Shown here: piece by piece, positions 1-5,658 of the stretch
How the letters are laid out: every line of letters begins with the position of its first letter
Numbering within the stretch: the stretch's first letter is position 1
Assembly (NCBI GenBank): GCA_937928195.1
Contig: CALEYZ010000142.1
Coordinates: forward strand, 1 to 5,658
Direction: 5' to 3'
DNA from: an uncultured Limnohabitans sp.
GTDB lineage: Bacteria > Pseudomonadota > Gammaproteobacteria > Burkholderiales > Burkholderiaceae_C
Length of the DNA stretch: 5,658 nucleotides
Translations under genes and position numbers: made by a program
Notes under the pieces: generated by a model
Told to the model about the DNA's origin: nothing
The model's input: only the letters and a program-made list of their open reading frames with translations
Databases searched by the model: none

Positions 1-349
1 GAAGCCAAGGACGAGGGCCGCCCATGACATGGAAATGCAAATGGTGAACTTCCTGTCCGCCTTCCGAACCGGTGTTGGTCACAATTCTGTAACCGCCTTC
101 GGGATAAGGGCGGCAGCCTTGCGCCAACGCCAGTTGAGGTGCCAAAGCCATCATGTGGCCCATCAGGGCTGAATGCTCTGGGGTGATTTGCGCCATCGAG
201 GGGATGTGCAACTTGGGCACCATGAGAAAGTGCACGGGTGCCCATGGGGCAATGTCGTGGAAAGCGAACACGTGCTCGTCTTCGTAGACTTGTTTAGAAG
301 GGATGGTTCCTGCAATGATTTTGCAAAAAAGGCAGTTGGGGTCGTGCAT
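1..349 (-). CDS. HIT-family (histidine triad) nucleotide-binding hydrolase, 3' end cut by window
   Basis: The first 116 residues of a HINT-like protein are present. Family members hydrolyse the bond between a nucleoside monophosphate and a leaving group, typically adenosine phosphoramidates, in the cytoplasm. The signature is the triad H103-L-H105-F-H107-V-M followed by GG (110-111). An N-terminal C6-L-F-C9 pair resembles the zinc-binding cysteines of many HIT proteins. The family is usually about 115-140 residues, so only a short tail should be missing past position 1. The ATG at 349-347 is chosen because a Shine-Dalgarno-like AGGTGAG (358-352) lies just upstream and the A of the ATG is the last base of the hisE stop (TGATG). 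That arrangement implies translational coupling to hisE. The link to histidine synthesis is positional only; the physiological substrate cannot be told from sequence. Confidence 0.93.
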   Translation of the reverse strand, partial: MHDPNCLFCKIIAGTIPSKQVYEDEHVFAFHDIAPWAPVHFLMVPKLHIPSMAQITPEHSALMGHMMALAPQLALAQGCRPYPEGGYRIVTNTGSEGGQEVHHLHFHVMGGPRPWL

Positions 350-717
350 CACTCACCTGAATTTTCACGTTGAACAGCTTTGCGAAGGGCTTTTTCCTCC
401 AAGCCACTGAGGCCTTCGCGGCGACTGAGCTCTGCCACCACATCGGCGGGGGACAAACCATAGTGCGCCAATGCGATCATGCTGTGGAACCACAAATCAG
501 CCACCTCACCCACCAGTTTGTGGGCCTCACCGCCATGGTCCATGTCTTTGGCGGCCATCACCGTTTCGGTGGCCTCTTCGCCAATTTTTTTCAAAAAGGC
601 ATCGGGGCCTTTGTGAAGCAAACGCGCCACATAACTTTTTTCGGGGTCGCCACCGTTGGCCGGTTTGCGACTTTCAATCACGGCCGCTAAGCGGGCCAAA
701 GCATCGGTTGAACTCAT
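349..717 (-). CDS. hisE: Phosphoribosyl-ATP pyrophosphatase (HisE)
   Basis: This 122-residue stand-alone HisE hydrolyses phosphoribosyl-ATP to phosphoribosyl-AMP and pyrophosphate, the second step of histidine synthesis, in the cytoplasm. It is an all-alpha member of the MazG-like NTP pyrophosphohydrolase superfamily. The metal-binding pattern is visible: KKIGEEATE (43-51) supplies E47, E48 and E51, and EVADLW (71-76) supplies E71 and D74. An N-terminal segment with SYVARLL (28-34) is typical of HisE. The ATG at 717 lies 18 bases after the hisI stop with only a weak ribosome site (AAGA). The stop overlaps the ATG of the downstream HIT gene by one base. In E. coli this activity is fused to HisI; here the two are separate genes, as is common in betaproteobacteria. 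The C-terminal tail after about residue 105 is charged and poorly conserved. Confidence 0.97.
   Translation of the reverse strand: MSSTDALARLAAVIESRKPANGGDPEKSYVARLLHKGPDAFLKKIGEEATETVMAAKDMDHGGEAHKLVGEVADLWFHSMIALAHYGLSPADVVAELSRREGLSGLEEKALRKAVQRENSGE
352..358 (-). promoter_or_regulatory. Ribosome binding site of the HIT gene
   Basis: The minus strand reads AGGTGAG two bases before the ATG at 349, inside the last codons of hisE. It matches the AGGTGA part of the anti-16S consensus at suitable spacing. It is one of the two clearest ribosome binding sites in the window and supports the chosen start. Confidence 0.6.
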
Positions 718-735
718 GATCTTGGCAACGAGTGC

Positions 736-1125
736 TCACTTGTAAATGGATTCGGGGTCTTTCAAGACCGGTTCGGTGGCCGTCCATGCGCCCTCTTGGT
801 ACTGCTGATAAAAGCAACTGTGACGGCCTGTGTGGCACGCAATGCCGGGTTCATGGCCCAACTGCGTGACTTTGAGAAGCACCACATCGTTGTCGCAATC
901 CAGGCGCATGTCGTGCACGGTTTGCACATGGCCAGACTCTTCGCCTTTGAACCACAGCTTGTTGCGTGAGCGGCTGAAATAAACTGCGCGCTTGAGCTCC
1001 GCAGTTTTGGCCAAGGCCTCACGGTTCATCCAGGCAAACATCAGCACGTCGCCGGTGCTGGCCTCTTGCGCAATGACGGGCACCAGGCCCTGCGCGTCCC
1101 ATTTGATTTGATCAAGCCATGTCAT
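736..1125 (-). CDS. hisI: Phosphoribosyl-AMP cyclohydrolase (HisI)
   Basis: This 129-residue monofunctional PRA-CH opens the purine ring of phosphoribosyl-AMP to give ProFAR (third step), using zinc and magnesium, as a cytoplasmic homodimer. Conserved blocks are all present: MFAWMNREAL near residues 29-38, the FSRSRNKLWFKGEESGH segment near 50-66, the metal-binding stretch DMRLDCDND near 72-80, and the cysteine motif ACHTGRHSCFY near 96-106. The cysteines in the second and third blocks are the expected zinc ligands. The ATG at 1125 is the only reasonable start: reading back in frame, a TAG stop lies four codons upstream. No clear Shine-Dalgarno sequence precedes it. It follows hisF after 54 bases, the longest gap here, and is followed by hisE after 18 bases. 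The final SIYK is a usual HisI ending, so there is no truncated fusion to HisE. Confidence 0.97.
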   Translation of the reverse strand: MTWLDQIKWDAQGLVPVIAQEASTGDVLMFAWMNREALAKTAELKRAVYFSRSRNKLWFKGEESGHVQTVHDMRLDCDNDVVLLKVTQLGHEPGIACHTGRHSCFYQQYQEGAWTATEPVLKDPESIYK

Positions 1126-1179
1126 GGGTTGAATCTACCACTTGCCAAGCTCATTGTGAAAAGTCGCGTCACAGAGAGA
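1126..1179. other. hisF-hisI intergenic gap
   Basis: This 54-base stretch has no strong hairpin, terminator or promoter that I can recognise. It holds no good ribosome site for hisI. A 10-codon reading frame beginning ATG at 1154 on the minus strand ends in a TGA (1124-1122) that overlaps the hisI ATG; its significance is unknown and it is treated as a finding rather than a gene. Confidence 0.6.
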
Positions 1180-1959
1180 TTACAGACGTACGGGAATACC
1201 GCGCTCGCGCATGCGCGCTTTGGCTTGCTGCACGGTGTACTCACCATAATGGAAGATGCTGGCGGCCAGCACTGCATCGGCACCGCCCTGCTGCACGCCA
1301 TCGGCCAAGTGGTCCAAATTGCCGACACCGCCCGAGGCAATGACAGGCACTTGCACCGCATCACTGACAGCCTTGGTGAGGGCCAAATCGAAGCCTGACT
1401 TGGTGCCATCGCGGTCCATGCTGGTGAGCAAAATCTCGCCAGCACCAAAGTCGGCCATCTGGGTGGCCCATTTGACAGCGTCCAAACCAGTGTTCTGGCG
1501 ACCGCCGTGGCTGTAGACATCCCAGCCTTCTCCGCGCAAGGCCAGATCATTGCCCTGCCGGCGTTTGGCATCAATGGCCACCACGATGCACTGCGCGCCA
1601 TACTTTTGCGAAGCGTCGCGAATGACTTGGGGATTGGCAATGGCAGCCGAGTTGAAGCTGGTTTTATCGGCGCCGGCATTGAGCAAGCGACGGACATCGT
1701 CCACGGTGCGAACACCGCCACCCACCGTGAGCGGAATGAAAACTTGCGACGCCACTGCTTCAATGATGTGCAAAATCAAGTCGCGACCATCGCTGGTGGC
1801 TGTGATGTCCAAGAAAGTGAGTTCGTCCGCCCCTTGTTCGTTGTAGCGTGCCGCAATTTCAACGGGATCGCCAGCGTCACGGAGTTCGACGAAGTTCACA
1901 CCTTTGACCACACGGCCACCGGTGACGTCAAGGCAAGGGATGATGCGTTTGGCTAGCAT
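1180..1959 (-). CDS. hisF: Imidazole glycerol phosphate synthase, cyclase subunit (HisF)
   Basis: This 259-residue (beta/alpha)8 barrel uses ammonia from HisH to turn PRFAR into imidazole-glycerol phosphate and AICAR. The catalytic aspartates fall at the canonical positions: D11 in PCLDV (8-12) and D130 in VAIDAKR (127-133). The phosphate-binding glycine loops are seen at TVGGGVRT (78-85) and VIASGGVGN (206-214), and the half-barrel repeat motif at MDRDGT (181-186). Length is normal for the family. The N-terminus MLAKRIIPCLDV is the standard HisF start, so the ATG at 1959 is well supported despite a weak ribosome site. It begins six bases after the mutarotase stop and is separated from its partner hisH by hisA and the mutarotase. 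HisF is paralogous to HisA. Stop codon TAA. Confidence 0.98.
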   Translation of the reverse strand: MLAKRIIPCLDVTGGRVVKGVNFVELRDAGDPVEIAARYNEQGADELTFLDITATSDGRDLILHIIEAVASQVFIPLTVGGGVRTVDDVRRLLNAGADKTSFNSAAIANPQVIRDASQKYGAQCIVVAIDAKRRQGNDLALRGEGWDVYSHGGRQNTGLDAVKWATQMADFGAGEILLTSMDRDGTKSGFDLALTKAVSDAVQVPVIASGGVGNLDHLADGVQQGGADAVLAASIFHYGEYTVQQAKARMRERGIPVRL

Positions 1960-1965
1960 GGTGTC

Positions 1966-2835
1966 TCAAAGGTTGAATTGTTGCCACGCTTCCCACGATT
2001 GGAAAGCAGGGACTTGGATGGGTGTGTTGACACAGGCGGCTTCTACGCACAGCATTTTTTGAAAACCGTCGGCAGGCATGTCTTTGAGCTGGGCGGCTTT
2101 TTCCGCGCCGGGGTTCCAGACCACGCTTTGCCCCCAGGCATTGCTTTGTGAAATTTGCAGTGTCTGCGAGCCATCTTGCAGGCGCCATGTGGACTGAGGG
2201 CGATCGGATGAACCCTGTGCCTGCGCCAATGCATGCGGGGCAACATCGTAGACACGGTCAAATTCCGAGTTGAAACGCAACAGGCCACTGCACGCTTGAT
2301 GCGTGTCTTTCACAGCGTCCCACTCGGGTTGTTGGGCTTGTCCTTGCAAACTGACTTGATCGATGGTGCTCACGGCCAAGTAGGTGTGCAAGGCCCCCGT
2401 GAAAGTCAAGGCTTGTTCGCCTTGATTTTCAACGCGCAAAGAAATTTTCAGCTGATGAACTTGCAAGTCAACGCTGAGCAAAACGCGAAACTTGACTGGC
2501 CAAATGGCGCGCGTTGCGTCATTGGCTTGCAACTCGAAGACTTGTGCATTTGCTTGCCCGTCACCTTCAAGCAAGCGCCAAGGCATGTTGCGCACAAAAC
2601 CATGTTTGGGCAAGCTGCCTCGTTGGTTAAATTGCGGAAAGCAAACCGGCACACCACCGCGAATGGCGGTGTGGCCATCAGAGGCGGAGGTGGGGCTGAG
2701 GTACAAGCGCTCGGCACCCGCGGCATGCCAAGACAACACTTGCGCGCCTTGCTGCGCCACAAACACGCTGTCGCCGCTGGGCAAAGACCAGCGCCAACCC
2801 GCGTGGCCTTGAAGAGAATCAGCCGTTAAGTTCAT
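1966..2835 (-). CDS. D-hexose-6-phosphate mutarotase-like protein (aldose 1-epimerase superfamily, YeaD type)
   Basis: This 289-residue protein matches the YeaD/YMR099c-type branch of the galactose mutarotase fold, whose characterised members interconvert alpha and beta anomers of glucose 6-phosphate. Family landmarks are RGGVPVCFPQF (59-69), KHGFVRNMPW (77-86), ALHTYLAVS (148-156) and the C-terminal VVWNPGAEKA (238-247) and MLCVEAA (261-267). H150 and E265 are likely acid/base residues by analogy with the family. No signal peptide or membrane segment is seen, so it should be cytoplasmic. The ATG at 2835 lies inside hisA, overlapping its last 17 bases. An AGG sits nine bases upstream (2847-2845). 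The frame stays open back to 3030, but residues encoded upstream are a shadow of hisA. It ends six bases before hisF, so it is probably cotranscribed and translationally coupled. No role in histidine synthesis is known to me; the substrate is inferred from family only. Confidence 0.9.
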   Translation of the reverse strand: MNLTADSLQGHAGWRWSLPSGDSVFVAQQGAQVLSWHAAGAERLYLSPTSASDGHTAIRGGVPVCFPQFNQRGSLPKHGFVRNMPWRLLEGDGQANAQVFELQANDATRAIWPVKFRVLLSVDLQVHQLKISLRVENQGEQALTFTGALHTYLAVSTIDQVSLQGQAQQPEWDAVKDTHQACSGLLRFNSEFDRVYDVAPHALAQAQGSSDRPQSTWRLQDGSQTLQISQSNAWGQSVVWNPGAEKAAQLKDMPADGFQKMLCVEAACVNTPIQVPAFQSWEAWQQFNL

Positions 2836-3559
2836 CGGCCCGCGCCTGGGCTGCTTGGAAATCAAGATCGCCAGAGTAAACGGCGCGGCCACAGATGACG
2901 CCTTCAACGCCTTCATCTTCCACGGCGCAAAGTTGCTCAATGTCGGCCATGTTGGACAAGCCACCAGAGGCAATGACAGGAATGGTGAGCGCTTGGGCCA
3001 ATTTGACAGTGGCGTCAATGTTGATGCCACTCAACATGCCATCGCGGCCAATGTCGGTGTAGATGATGGACTCGACGCCCCAGTCTTCAAACTTCTTGGC
3101 CAAATCGACCACTTCATGACCGGTGAGCTTGCTCCAACCATCGGTGGCCACCTTGCCATCTTTGGCATCGAGGCCCACGATGATGTGACCGCCAAAAGCG
3201 CTGCAGGCATCGCGCAGGAAGCCTGGGTTTTTGACAGCCGCCGTACCGATGATGACGTAACGCAGACCGCCATCGATGTATTTTTCAATGGTGTCCAGGT
3301 CACGAATGCCTCCGCCCAATTGAACGGGGATGTCGTCTCCGACTTCCTTCAAGATGGCCTTGATGGCAGCAAAGTTTTGAGGCTTGCCTGCAAAGGCGCC
3401 GTTCAGGTCAACCAAGTGCAAACGACGTGCACCTTTGTCGAGCCAACTTTTGGCCATGGCCGCAGGGTCTTCGCCAAACGTAGTGGCTTGGTCCATGTCA
3501 CCTTGTTTGAGGCGAACGCAGTGGCCGTCTTTGAGGTCAATCGCAGGTATCAGAATCAT
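2819..3559 (-). CDS. hisA: ProFAR isomerase (HisA)
   Basis: This 246-residue (beta/alpha)8 barrel carries out the Amadori rearrangement of ProFAR to PRFAR, the substrate of HisH/HisF. D8 in IPAIDLKDG (4-12) and D131 in VGLDAKDG (128-135) are the expected general base and acid. Phosphate loops are QLGGGIRD (80-87) and VIASGGLSN (195-203). TDIGRDGM (168-175) is the second-half counterpart of the first-half LVDLNGAF (49-56). Length is normal. The start MILIPAIDLKDG is the standard HisA N-terminus and fixes the ATG at 3559, although no Shine-Dalgarno sequence precedes it. Upstream is a 53-base gap with a U-rich tract and a palindrome. Its last 17 bases overlap the mutarotase start. There are no signs of inactivation. 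It shares short identical DNA with hisF, as expected of paralogues. Confidence 0.98.
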   Translation of the reverse strand: MILIPAIDLKDGHCVRLKQGDMDQATTFGEDPAAMAKSWLDKGARRLHLVDLNGAFAGKPQNFAAIKAILKEVGDDIPVQLGGGIRDLDTIEKYIDGGLRYVIIGTAAVKNPGFLRDACSAFGGHIIVGLDAKDGKVATDGWSKLTGHEVVDLAKKFEDWGVESIIYTDIGRDGMLSGINIDATVKLAQALTIPVIASGGLSNMADIEQLCAVEDEGVEGVICGRAVYSGDLDFQAAQARADELNG

Positions 3560-3612
3560 GGCGAATTGCTAGCGCTAGAGTAGAACGAAAAAGTGAAAGA
3601 AAAAAGAAAAAA
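3560..3612 (-). other. hisH-hisA gap with U-rich tract and 10-base palindrome
   Basis: In the transcript this 53-base spacer begins, right after the hisH stop, with about 30 bases almost free of purines (3612-3582), made of runs of T broken by C. It then contains the perfect palindrome CTAGCGCTAG (3569-3578), about nine bases before the hisA ATG. There is no recognisable Shine-Dalgarno sequence. The U-rich tract could act as an S1-type translation enhancer or an mRNA cleavage region; this is inference. A terminator is unlikely because only a 4-base-pair stem precedes the tract. Confidence 0.45.
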
Positions 3613-4275
3613 TCAGGGCTGCCAGTGCAGGAAGTTTCGGTAAAGCGCCAGACCTTGGTCGGCACTTTTCTCGGGGTGAAACTGCGTGGCAAACAAATTA
3701 TCGCGTGCAATGGCACAGGCAAACGTGCCGCCGTAGTCGGTTTCGGCCGCTACTTGGGCTGCGTTGTCGGGTTTGGCGTAAAAACTGTGCACAAAATAGA
3801 AGTAACTGCCACTGGGAATGTCGCCCCAAACAGGGTGCTGCACACCTTGATGGCGACTGAAATTCACTTGGTTCCAGCCCATTTGCGGCACTTTGAATCG
3901 ACTGCCATCGGCTTGCAATTTGCCAGCCAATTCGAACTTGATCACATTGCCATGGACCAAGCCCAAACCGGGTGTATTGCCTTCATCACTGTGGTCCAGC
4001 AGCATTTGCATGCCCACGCACACACCAAACAAAGGCTTGGTGGCAGCGGCTTCCAACACGGCCTCCATGAGCCCCGATTCGCGCAGTTCGCGCATGCAAT
4101 CGGGCATGGCACCTTGGCCTGGCAACACCACACGCGAGGCGTTGCGAACTTCTTGCGGGTTGGACGTGATTTTGACTTCCACGCCCGTGTCTTGTGCAGC
4201 ATGAATGACCGCCTGCGCCACCGAGCGCAAATTGCCCATGCCGTAATCGACCACCGCCACTGAATTGACAGCCAT
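3613..4275 (-). CDS. hisH: Imidazole glycerol phosphate synthase, glutaminase subunit (HisH)
   Basis: This 220-residue class I glutamine amidotransferase hydrolyses glutamine and passes ammonia through the HisF barrel. The catalytic triad is complete: C86 in the nucleophile elbow FGVCVGMQ (83-90), and H200 and E202 in QFHPEKS (198-204). The oxyanion-strand motif PGQGAM (52-57) and the N-terminal VVDYGMGNL (8-16) are typical of HisH. MGWNQV (132-137) and YFVHSFYA (160-167) are further family blocks. The ATG at 4275 lies two bases after the hisB stop, implying coupling to hisB; an AAGGG in the end of hisB is a distant, weak ribosome site. The length is slightly above the usual 200-215, from a short insertion around residues 112-128. 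HisH should act only in complex with HisF, encoded two genes downstream. Confidence 0.98.
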   Translation of the reverse strand: MAVNSVAVVDYGMGNLRSVAQAVIHAAQDTGVEVKITSNPQEVRNASRVVLPGQGAMPDCMRELRESGLMEAVLEAAATKPLFGVCVGMQMLLDHSDEGNTPGLGLVHGNVIKFELAGKLQADGSRFKVPQMGWNQVNFSRHQGVQHPVWGDIPSGSYFYFVHSFYAKPDNAAQVAAETDYGGTFACAIARDNLFATQFHPEKSADQGLALYRNFLHWQP

Positions 4276-4277
4276 GC

Positions 4278-4874
4278 TTAGAGCGAGCCCTTGGTGGAAG
4301 GAATGATGCCCGCAGCGCGGGGGTCAATTTCAAGCGCGGCACGCAATGCGCGTGCAAAGGCTTTGAACACGGTTTCGGCTTGGTGGTGCGCGTTGTCGCC
4401 ACGCAAGTTGTCAATGTGCAAGGTCACCAGTGCGTGGTTCACAAAGCCTTGGAAAAATTCGTGCATGAGCTGTGTGTCAAAGCCACCCACCATGCCGCTG
4501 GTGAAGGGCACATGGTTCACCAAACCGGGACGGCCTGAAAAATCAATGACAACGCGCGACAGGGCTTCATCGAGCGGCACGTAGGCATGGCCATAACGAC
4601 GCAAACCTTTTTTGTCTCCCACCGCTTGCGCCACCGCTTGGCCCAAGGTGATGCCAACGTCTTCGACGGTGTGGTGGCCATCGATGTGCAGATCGCCTTT
4701 GGCATCGATCTCAAGATCGATGAGGCCGTGACGGGCAATTTGGTCCAGCATGTGGTCAAAGAAACCAATGCCGGTGGACAGGCTGGCCTGACCGGTGCCG
4801 TCCAAATTCACTTTGACGCGAATTTGGGTTTCTGCAGTTTTGCGCGTGACTTCTGCAACGCGGGGTGAGCTCAT
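4278..4874 (-). CDS. hisB: Imidazoleglycerol-phosphate dehydratase (HisB), monofunctional
   Basis: This 198-residue enzyme dehydrates imidazole-glycerol phosphate to imidazole-acetol phosphate. Members of the family form 24-mers with a di-manganese site. The metal-binding motifs appear in both halves of the duplicated fold: FFDHML (38-43) with H41, DGHHTVED (65-72) with H67, H68 and E71, MHEFFQGF (137-144) with H138 and E139, and DNAHHQAE (160-167) with H163, H164 and E167. The C-terminal IPSTKG (191-196) is a phosphate-binding signature. The N-terminal histidinol-phosphatase domain of the E. coli bifunctional protein is absent, so that step must be encoded elsewhere. The ATG at 4874 has a good ribosome site and overlaps the hisC stop by four bases (ATGA), a classic coupling arrangement. 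Confidence 0.98.
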   Translation of the reverse strand: MSSPRVAEVTRKTAETQIRVKVNLDGTGQASLSTGIGFFDHMLDQIARHGLIDLEIDAKGDLHIDGHHTVEDVGITLGQAVAQAVGDKKGLRRYGHAYVPLDEALSRVVIDFSGRPGLVNHVPFTSGMVGGFDTQLMHEFFQGFVNHALVTLHIDNLRGDNAHHQAETVFKAFARALRAALEIDPRAAGIIPSTKGSL

Positions 4875-5658
4875 AAAGATTCCTTGAGTGCTGCCAACAT
4901 GCGCACGTTTTCCTCGGGGGTTCCGACGGTGAGGCGCAAACAGTTGCTCAGCAATGGGTGCATTTTAGAAACGTTCTTCACCAAAATGCCTTTCGTTTTC
5001 ATACCTTCGAAGCACTTTGTGGCGTCTGGCATACGAACCAGCAGCATATTCGCCTGACTTGGGAAAACTTGGACACCAGGCAACTGCGCCAAAGACAGGC
5101 TCAGTTTTTCTCTTTCTTGGCGAATTTGAACCGCTTGCGCCGCAAACACGTCGGCATGTTCGAGTGCAAACAGCGCGCATTCGCAGTTCAACACGCTGAT
5201 GTTGTAGGGCGGGCGCACTTTGTCGATTTCGGCAATCAAGGCCTTGGGGCCGACCATGTAACCCAGGCGCACACCGGCCAAACCAAATTTGGACAAGGTG
5301 CGCATCAGCAGCACGTGGCCATGTTTCGCAACGCGGTCCATGTAGGTTTGGCTGGCAAAGGGCTGGTACGCCTCGTCCATCACCACCAAGCCGCCTTGTT
5401 GACCTTGGGCCACCACGATGCGTTCAATGACATCGGCATCCCACAAGGTGCCTGTGGGATTGTTGGGGTAGGCCAAATAGACCACTGCCGGTTTGTGCGT
5501 GGCAATGGCACTCAGCATGGCAGCTTCGTCCAGCTCAAAGTTGGCCGTGAGGGGCACGCCGTGAAAGGTCACGCCTTGCAACTGCGCGCTCATGGCGTAC
5601 ATCACAAAGCCTGGCAGGGGCGCTAAAAAACTGGCACCCGGTACATCACAGGCCACGG
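4871..5658 (-). CDS. hisC: Histidinol-phosphate aminotransferase (HisC), 5' end cut by window
   Basis: The C-terminal 261 residues of a fold-type I PLP aminotransferase are present; it transfers the amino group from glutamate to imidazole-acetol phosphate, giving histidinol phosphate. Family members are about 350-370 residues, so roughly 100 N-terminal residues lie beyond position 5658. Numbering from the first full codon, visible landmarks are YPNNPTG (63-69), the PLP-ring aspartate in VMDEAYQPF (92-100), the Schiff-base lysine K123 in TLSKFGLAGVRLGY (120-133), and the substrate-carboxylate arginine R241 in NCLRLTVG (238-245). Together these support an active HisC. The codon at 5656-5654 is GTG, but it sits mid-domain (VACDVPG) and is an internal valine, not a start. 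The stop overlaps the hisB ATG by four bases. Upstream hisG and hisD are expected but not seen. Confidence 0.96.
   Translation of the reverse strand, partial: VACDVPGASFLAPLPGFVMYAMSAQLQGVTFHGVPLTANFELDEAAMLSAIATHKPAVVYLAYPNNPTGTLWDADVIERIVVAQGQQGGLVVMDEAYQPFASQTYMDRVAKHGHVLLMRTLSKFGLAGVRLGYMVGPKALIAEIDKVRPPYNISVLNCECALFALEHADVFAAQAVQIRQEREKLSLSLAQLPGVQVFPSQANMLLVRMPDATKCFEGMKTKGILVKNVSKMHPLLSNCLRLTVGTPEENVRMLAALKESL
4881..4885 (-). promoter_or_regulatory. Ribosome binding site of hisB
   Basis: The minus strand reads AAGGA six bases before the hisB ATG, within the last codons of hisC. It is a good match with ideal spacing. It supports the short start at 4874 and the ATGA overlap with hisC. 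Confidence 0.6.

Noticed and set aside
173..373. Small plus-strand frame of 66 codons near the left edge
   Set aside because: It is antisense to the HIT gene, whose triad and zinc cysteines are clear. The frame has no recognisable features of its own.
2836..3030. Upstream extension of the mutarotase to an ATG at 3030
   Set aside because: The extra 65 residues overlap the end of hisA in another frame and look unlike any mutarotase N-terminus. The start at 2835 gives the normal family length.
2855..3583. Long plus-strand frame of 242 codons opposite hisA
   Set aside because: It is antisense to a gene with full family motifs. Its translation resembles no family I recognise, and such open antisense frames are common opposite GC-biased genes.
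3606..3630. Possible intrinsic terminator at the end of hisH
   Set aside because: The T-rich tract is preceded by only a four-base-pair stem (3619-3622 with 3627-3630), with six bases between stem and tract. This is too weak, and the operon continues directly into hisA.
3625..4263. Long plus-strand frame of 212 codons opposite hisH
   Set aside because: It mirrors the hisH codon phase, shows no domain motif, and has no supporting ribosome site or neighbouring gene on that strand.
5654..5656. GTG as a start codon for HisC
   Set aside because: The residues around it (VACDVPG) belong to the middle of the aminotransferase domain. The gene clearly continues past the window edge.
1..5658. A new defence, mobile or otherwise undescribed system
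   Set aside because: Every long coding stretch is accounted for by a recognised family. No repeats, integrase, transposase, toxin-antitoxin pair or array was found on either strand.

Overview
The window is a histidine-biosynthesis operon written entirely on the minus strand, so transcription runs from high to low coordinates. In order of transcription it holds hisC (5' end cut by the window edge), hisB, hisH, hisA, a D-hexose-6-phosphate mutarotase-like gene, hisF, hisI, hisE and a HIT-family (histidine triad) gene cut at its 3' end. Coding is nearly continuous. The only gaps over 20 bases are 53 bases between hisH and hisA and 54 bases between hisF and hisI. No RNA gene, mobile element, CRISPR array, convincing promoter or convincing terminator was seen, so the operon probably starts (hisG, hisD) and ends outside the window.

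The organism is most likely a betaproteobacterium of the order Burkholderiales, plausibly Comamonadaceae. This is inferred from protein flavour, moderately high GC judged by eye, the run hisC-hisB-hisH-hisA-hisF-hisI-hisE followed by a HIT gene, a HisB lacking the histidinol-phosphatase domain, and separate hisI and hisE genes (fused as hisIE in E. coli). The genus cannot be fixed from this sequence.

Together HisE and HisI convert phosphoribosyl-ATP to ProFAR. HisA isomerises ProFAR to PRFAR. HisH and HisF form the glutamine-dependent synthase that makes imidazole-glycerol phosphate and releases AICAR to purine synthesis. HisB dehydrates that product, and HisC transaminates it to histidinol phosphate. 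The steps of HisG, HisD and histidinol-phosphatase are not encoded here. All catalytic residues checked in the complete enzymes are present, and no gene shows a frameshift.

The region is largely ordinary core metabolism and I see no undescribed system. The points worth a second look are the sugar-phosphate mutarotase gene sitting exactly between the paralogues hisA and hisF, overlapping hisA by 17 bases; a U-rich leader with a 10-base palindrome before hisA; a possible 10-codon mini-ORF whose stop overlaps the hisI start; and the HIT gene coupled to hisE by a one-base stop/start overlap.
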